Positions 15,456-18,313 of a DNA stretch of 18,313 nt are shown piece after piece (position 1 is the stretch's first letter; each line of letters opens with the position of its first letter). Source of the stretch: an uncultured Clostridium sp. (lineage in GTDB: Bacteria; Bacillota; Clostridia; Lachnospirales; Lachnospiraceae); the NCBI GenBank assembly GCA_902464345.1, contig CABQJA010000026.1, forward strand, positions 1-18,313. The letters are read 5' to 3'. Both the position numbers and the translations under genes were made by a program. A model generated the notes under the pieces. That model searched no databases. It had not been told where the DNA came from and was given only the letters and a program-made list of their open reading frames with translations.

Positions 15456-16967
15456 TTGGAGAAGTTGATCTGGGTTGTAGGAAGCGACCGGAAGGAAATG
15501 ATAGATACACAGAGACAGATAAACTCGACCGGAAGTATGCGGGCTTTCTGTATGCTGTCGGTTGAGGCAGTTGAGAAGGCAGTCGAGGCACAGAGCCGGG
15601 GAGAACGATCCCGGATCAGTACCCCGTCGCTTATTATTATGGATTATCAGATGGCAGAGGCAGGAGAATTCCGCCTGCTGTCATTGCTTAAAAATCAGCA
15701 GGCACTGGCAGGAGTGCCTGTTTTCTTCATAGTGGAGGAGCGGAGCAGGCAGATAGACGAGTCATGCTATGAGCATGGTGCAATGGTTGTTCTGACGAAG
15801 CCGTTTGTGCATTCGGATATTGTGCGGATCGAGCAGACAGCATGGCAGCATGAGGTGACGAAGAATTATGAGAAAATGCTGCAAAAGCAGGCCGGTGATC
15901 TGCTGGCAGCCAGAGAGATCGTACGGTTAAATGAGCAGCTGCAGTCCAGAAATGAGCTGCTGCATCTGATTCTGGGACGTTATTTCTCGGATAAAGTGAT
16001 TGATGTGATCATGGAGAACTCGGAAGGAGCCGCTCTGGGTGGAGAGAAGCGGGAGCTGACGGTTATGATGTCAGATCTGCGGGGCTTCACTTCTCTGTCT
16101 GAGGAGCTGGAGCCGGAGGAGGTAACTGGTCTTTTGAATCTGTTTTTCGGGAAAATGGTAGAGGCGATCACGCAGTATCATGGGACAGTCATTGAGTTTC
16201 TGGGAGATGGGATCTTAGCTGTATTTGGTGCGCCGCTGCCATCGAAGGAACAGACCGCAGAAGCGATAGCGGCAGCCATCACGATGCAGAATCTTATGGG
16301 CGAGGTGAATGCTTACTGTGCCAGAAAGGGATATCCGGCACTGGAAATGGGAATCGGTATCCATCGCGGGGAGGCATTTATCGGAAATGTAGGCTCTGAG
16401 AAGATGATGCGTTATAACGTCATCGGGCGGGTGGTAAATGAGTGCTCCCGCATCGAGAGCTATAGTGTCGGTGGACAGGTGCTGATCTCCACGGAGAGTC
16501 TGGAGAAGGTCAGCTGTCCGGTAGAGGTGCATAACCGTATGGAGATTACGGCAAAGGGCATCCAGAAACCGGTCATTGTAAATGAGGTGATCGGTATCGG
16601 CGGCGAGTATCAGCTGTTGATCGCCAATGTTGAGTTTGACGTATTAACTCCGGTGGATGACTGGATCTTATTTAATCTGTATCCGATTGAAGGAAAGCTG
16701 ATTCAGGAGGAACCGCTTCCGGCCAGACTGGTACAGTTCTCCTGCAAACGTGCGGTAGTGGAGCTGGATGATTTCCAGGCAGACTTAAAGGTGTTCTCGG
16801 ATGTGGAGATTTTCGCAGCGACCAAAGACGGGCATGCGGTATTTACCGGTGTGTACGCCAAGGTGGTAAAGCGTCAGTTTGACCGGGTGGTACTGCATTT
16901 TACCCATGTGAGTCATAGTTTCCAGACATTCTCCGGGCAATTTGTGACGGAGGAGCGGGAGAAATAA
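15456..16967 (+). CDS. REC-like domain fused to class III nucleotide cyclase
   Basis: A 503-aa protein counted from TTG 15456, chosen because GAGGAAG lies 6 nt upstream and the receiver domain then starts normally (MEKLIWVV). ATG 15390 is the alternative, adding 22 residues and overlapping the TIR gene. Residues 3-120 form a receiver-like domain with Asp63 and Lys115, but the conserved Thr is Val93 and the acidic pair is incomplete, so phosphorylation is doubtful. A coiled coil (about 120-175) leads to a class III cyclase (195-345): metal ligands Asp207 (MSDLRGF) and Asp251 (FLGDG), and Asn328/Arg332 in VNECSR. The base-selecting positions are Glu247 and Asn321, not the Lys/Asp of adenylate cyclases, so the product (cGMP, cAMP or other) is unclear. 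The last 120 residues are beta-rich, perhaps PilZ-like. Confidence 0.87.
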   Translation: MEKLIWVVGSDRKEMIDTQRQINSTGSMRAFCMLSVEAVEKAVEAQSRGERSRISTPSLIIMDYQMAEAGEFRLLSLLKNQQALAGVPVFFIVEERSRQIDESCYEHGAMVVLTKPFVHSDIVRIEQTAWQHEVTKNYEKMLQKQAGDLLAAREIVRLNEQLQSRNELLHLILGRYFSDKVIDVIMENSEGAALGGEKRELTVMMSDLRGFTSLSEELEPEEVTGLLNLFFGKMVEAITQYHGTVIEFLGDGILAVFGAPLPSKEQTAEAIAAAITMQNLMGEVNAYCARKGYPALEMGIGIHRGEAFIGNVGSEKMMRYNVIGRVVNECSRIESYSVGGQVLISTESLEKVSCPVEVHNRMEITAKGIQKPVIVNEVIGIGGEYQLLIANVEFDVLTPVDDWILFNLYPIEGKLIQEEPLPARLVQFSCKRAVVELDDFQADLKVFSDVEIFAATKDGHAVFTGVYAKVVKRQFDRVVLHFTHVSHSFQTFSGQFVTEEREK

Positions 16968-17058
16968 CAGGAAGTGCAAGGTGACATGGATTTGAATAAA
17001 TTGACAGGAAAACGTGTCGCGGATGAAAGGACAGAGGATAGATAGTGAGGAGAAGCAG

Positions 17059-18066
17059 ATGGCAGTAGATAAGTATGGATTTACACAGGATGAATTGAAC
17101 AGGGACGGCATGAAGCGGAAATACTGCTATGCAGAGGCACCTCTGGTCATGATTGAGCTGGATGATACACAGGGAGAAGAACTGGCAAAGCAGATGGTGT
17201 CAGACCAGTGGGAGCAGGTATATGAGGCCAGAAAAGAGCAGCTGGAAGCATTCTCCTGTCATATGTTATTGCTGGCGTGGAGTACGCAGGAGGAGGAACA
17301 GCTCCTGTTCTTAAGTGATACGAAGAGCGTGCGGGCATTGGATTTTCTGGATTATCTGATCGGAGATTTTGGTCTGGTGAAGGGTACTGCGAATTGCGGT
17401 AGTGGCAGAATATCATCTGCGATCCTGAAGGTGCAGATGTCAGGAGAAGATATGACAGATACCATGGAATATTTCCTAAAGATGGCAGCTTCTTATTATC
17501 AGGATTGTGACCGCATCCGGGTAGAGGATTATGCGGAAACCCATGCAGAGGAAATCTATGCCATGCAGTCGTATTGCAAACGGAAGATTTCATGGGCATA
17601 TGTGCGGTCAACGGATGTGGCGGAGCCGGGACATAAGATCTGCATGAAGACACTGGAAAACGAAGCGGGACTAACGGTGAAGGCCGATGAGAATATTTAT
17701 ATCATGATCGGCTGCCGCGGCGAAGTATATGATATTACCAAAGAGAAGTTTGAGAAGACTTATGAACCGACAGAGGAGCCGTTAGACGTATTTGAACGGA
17801 TGCTTGACTTCCTGCCGGCGGTGGAAACGGTGCCGGAGGGAGCATATATCAGTCTGGATGAGGTCGCACATCTTTGCTATCCGAAACCGGGAGCCGGAAT
17901 CTATGCGAAGGAGCTGACCAGGCGGACACGGGTATACCCGGTGGACCGGGATCAGGAATACTTCCTCGGACGACCGGGGGATTATCTGGCTATCCGGAAA
18001 GAGGACATCCGGGATATCTATGTGATACAGAAGGAAATATTCCAGCAGACGTATGAGGAGGAGTAG
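17059..18066 (+). CDS. Unrecognised protein with duplicated PGDY-type carboxy-terminal motif
   Basis: I do not recognise this 335-aa soluble protein as a whole. Residues 1-175 are helical and acidic with no known motif. The carboxy half seems to hold two related segments: residues 180-237, ending GEVYDITKEKFEKTYEP, and residues 262-335, containing GRPGDYLA and ending IYVIQKEIFQQTYEEE. The shared G(D/E).Y.I.KE.F..TYE pattern is one I associate with small PGDY-type modules in phage and bacterial proteins of unclear role. ATG 17059 is chosen for its GAGGAG 6 nt upstream; the GTG at 17014 would add 15 unlikely residues. It closes the gene run begun by the GGDEF gene, 91 nt after the cyclase, so it may serve the same system. 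Confidence 0.7.
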   Translation: MAVDKYGFTQDELNRDGMKRKYCYAEAPLVMIELDDTQGEELAKQMVSDQWEQVYEARKEQLEAFSCHMLLLAWSTQEEEQLLFLSDTKSVRALDFLDYLIGDFGLVKGTANCGSGRISSAILKVQMSGEDMTDTMEYFLKMAASYYQDCDRIRVEDYAETHAEEIYAMQSYCKRKISWAYVRSTDVAEPGHKICMKTLENEAGLTVKADENIYIMIGCRGEVYDITKEKFEKTYEPTEEPLDVFERMLDFLPAVETVPEGAYISLDEVAHLCYPKPGAGIYAKELTRRTRVYPVDRDQEYFLGRPGDYLAIRKEDIRDIYVIQKEIFQQTYEEE

Positions 18067-18142
18067 GGGGAACGTGGATCTGTCTTTTTTGTTTTATAAA
18101 AATATATGGGTGAAATTTGATGGGAGGTGAAAATATAGCGGA

Positions 18143-18171
18143 TTGACAAAATAACTTATATCGGGTACCAT
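18143..18171 (+). promoter_or_regulatory. Sigma-A promoter for the XRE-family gene
   Basis: A perfect TTGACA (18143-18148), a 17-nt spacer and TACCAT (18166-18171) lie 41 nt before ATG 18212. The stretch between the previous stop and this promoter (18067-18142) is AT-rich, with no hairpin terminator or gene that I can see. Confidence 0.65.
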
Positions 18172-18174
18172 TAA

Positions 18175-18191
18175 ATAACGCAATGCGTTAT
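18175..18191 (+). promoter_or_regulatory. Perfect palindrome, candidate operator for the XRE-family repressor
   Basis: ATAACGCA and TGCGTTAT are perfect complements around a single central A. The site begins 4 nt after the -10 element and so covers the expected transcription start, where a bound repressor would block its own promoter. Confidence 0.6.
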
Positions 18192-18211
18192 GTCAACGGG
18201 AGAGATTGACC

Positions 18212-18313
18212 ATGAGTAGAGGAAAAGAAGTAAAAGAACTAAGAGAAAAAATGGGAATGAATAGACGTGAATTTAGTGACTATTATGGCATTCCGTACCG
18301 CACAGTTCAGGAT
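18212..18313 (+). CDS. XRE-family helix-turn-helix regulator (3' end outside window)
   Basis: The first 34 residues are visible and the frame runs off the right edge. The pattern KEVKELREKMGMNRREF followed by YGIPYRTVQD is a Cro/CI-type helix-turn-helix, with the recognition helix starting near IPYRTVQD. A GGGAGAG ribosome site lies about 8-10 nt before ATG 18212. Similar short regulators in Lachnospiraceae often sit before toxin-like or mobile-element genes, but nothing downstream is visible here. The palindrome just upstream suggests self-repression. Confidence 0.82.
   Translation, partial: MSRGKEVKELREKMGMNRREFSDYYGIPYRTVQD

Noticed and set aside
14501..16967. Reading TIR plus cyclase as a Pycsar defence pair
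   Set aside because: The TIR protein has no visible cyclic-nucleotide-binding domain and the cyclase has a receiver domain and a typical signalling layout, so the match is only superficial.
1..18313. tRNA, rRNA, CRISPR array, insertion sequence or attachment site
   Set aside because: No cloverleaf-like genes, regularly spaced repeats, transposase reading frames or paired terminal repeats were found on reading both strands.

Overview
The window looks like chromosome of a motile, low-to-mid G+C Firmicute, most likely a Lachnospiraceae relative (Roseburia / Lachnospira / Butyrivibrio type). This rests on protein family content: a cobalamin-independent methionine synthase, a PnuC transporter, a FliB-type flagellin lysine methylase, a very large FliK-like flagellar protein of the DUF6240 type, and a YvyF-like flagellar-operon module. 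Strong AGGAGG-type ribosome binding sites fit too. Species cannot be fixed from sequence alone. No rRNA, tRNA, CRISPR array or insertion sequence was seen.

Layout. (1) 1-3777, plus strand: metE (cut at the left edge), a small degraded DUF3303-like reading frame running into the start of msrA, msrA, a structured leader with two strong hairpins, and pnuC. (2) 3903-6368, plus strand: a membrane-anchored EreA/ChaN/TIKI-like (GExH) protein, followed 3 nt later by a FliB-family methylase. (3) 6304-10447, minus strand: a nitrilase-family amidohydrolase, then the 1096-aa DUF6240 protein. Between them lie a ribosome-site hairpin and a candidate flagellar sigma-D promoter. The DUF6240 gene meets the FliB-type gene tail to tail with a 65-bp coding overlap. 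(4) 10505-11500: a hemolysin-III/PAQR gene with its own promoter and a clear terminator. (5) 11582-18066, plus strand: two small membrane proteins of unknown function, then four closely packed genes. These encode an endonuclease-IV-like TIM barrel fused to GAF and GGDEF domains, a TIR domain fused to a zinc ribbon and a YvyF-like tail, a REC-like domain fused to a class III nucleotide cyclase, and an unrecognised protein with a duplicated C-terminal motif. (6) 18143-18313: promoter, palindromic operator and the start of an XRE-family repressor gene, cut at the right edge.

The most interesting part is 12679-18066. One apparent transcription unit encodes a likely cyclic-di-GMP synthase, a likely cyclic mononucleotide cyclase and a TIR protein that keeps the catalytic glutamate of NAD-cleaving TIR enzymes. 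The GGDEF enzyme carries an unusual amino-terminal domain in which all nine metal-ligand positions of endonuclease IV can be matched by eye. The TIR protein carries a tail related to a flagellar-operon protein. I read this as a nucleotide-signalling cassette, possibly tied to motility or stress. Its biological role is inference, not something the sequence proves.
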